Assembly (NCBI RefSeq): GCF_001509835.1
Contig: NZ_JXTJ01000003.1
Location: 62,001 to 126,000 of the forward strand
Direction of reading: 5' to 3'
DNA length: 64,000 nt
From: Allobosea sp. WAO
GTDB lineage: Bacteria > Pseudomonadota > Alphaproteobacteria > Rhizobiales > Beijerinckiaceae
Position 1 is the stretch's first letter. The number at the start of each line of letters is the position of its first letter. Of this stretch, positions 63,969-64,000 are shown piece by piece. Made by a program: the position numbers and the translations under genes. The notes under the pieces are model-generated. The model saw only the letters and a program-made list of their open reading frames with translations, was not told the origin of the DNA and did no database searches.

Positions 63969-64000
63969 GTCAAACCTCCTTGATTGCGCCGAGATAAGCA

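Overview
The window is 64 kb of GC-rich chromosomal DNA, about 65-70% GC by eye, from an alphaproteobacterium. The best guess is Hyphomicrobiales (Rhizobiales), close to Bosea/Beijerinckiaceae. This rests on the block ptsP-prfA-prmC-DUF4167-clpB, the metX-metW pair, the chorismate mutase-hisC-prephenate dehydrogenase run, an RpoH-type clpB promoter and several families of palindromic intergenic repeats. The genus was not tested. There is no phage, insertion sequence, integron, CRISPR array or plasmid gene. Gene density is near 90%.

Layout. (1) 1-1.8 kb: the signal-peptide end of a cut-off gene, an AT-richer 600-bp gap, then YceI and cytochrome b561. (2) 1.8-10 kb: a catabolic cluster with a TPP-dependent decarboxylase-like enzyme, CaiB/BaiF CoA-transferase, glutaryl-CoA dehydrogenase and antiquitin-type aldehyde dehydrogenase. 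A divergent LysR regulator and an FAD amine/amino-acid oxidase follow. It reads as the lower lysine/2-aminoadipate/glutarate route. (3) 10-13 kb: DinB-fold protein, LysE exporter, acylphosphatase, M20 peptidase. (4) 13-23.5 kb: housekeeping genes clpB, DUF2293, MOSC, DUF4167, prmC, a small secreted protein, prfA, ptsP. (5) 23.5-28 kb: trehalose genes otsA, otsB and a GH15 glycosidase. (6) 28-33.5 kb: metX/metW, chorismate mutase, hisC, prephenate dehydrogenase, tRNA-Thr(CGU). (7) 33.7-41 kb: small conserved proteins, a LysE-type exporter, a TetR-controlled RND pump and an orphan hypothetical gene.

(8) 41-63.3 kb is the accessory, catabolic part. A phthalate-type module holds a Rieske oxygenase, a PDR-type reductase and a Gfo/Idh dihydrodiol-dehydrogenase-like protein around one palindromic divergent promoter. 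On the oxygenase strand it continues with an aldehyde dehydrogenase, a class II aldolase-fold (possible decarboxylase) protein and a benzoylformate-decarboxylase-like TPP enzyme. A GMC alcohol oxidoreductase comes next. An IclR regulator, an AMP-forming acyl-CoA ligase and a tandem DUF296/PPC protein are joined by 4-base stop-start overlaps and diverge from a TRAP transporter with fused QM subunits. An acyl-CoA dehydrogenase and a TetR regulator then lie behind a 50-bp, gap-2 perfect palindrome. The likely logic is uptake of an organic or aromatic acid by TRAP, CoA activation, dehydrogenation, and parallel ring dihydroxylation, re-aromatisation and decarboxylation. Substrates are inferred from families only. 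(9) 60-64 kb: a GGDEF-EAL protein, an acetylpolyamine amidohydrolase-like deacetylase and msrA.

The items most worth a second look are the 50-bp palindrome, the phthalate-type module with its added TPP/aldehyde branch, the coupled IclR-ligase-DUF296 unit, and the TPP enzyme inside the glutaryl-CoA cluster. I saw no clearly new class of defence or mobile system.
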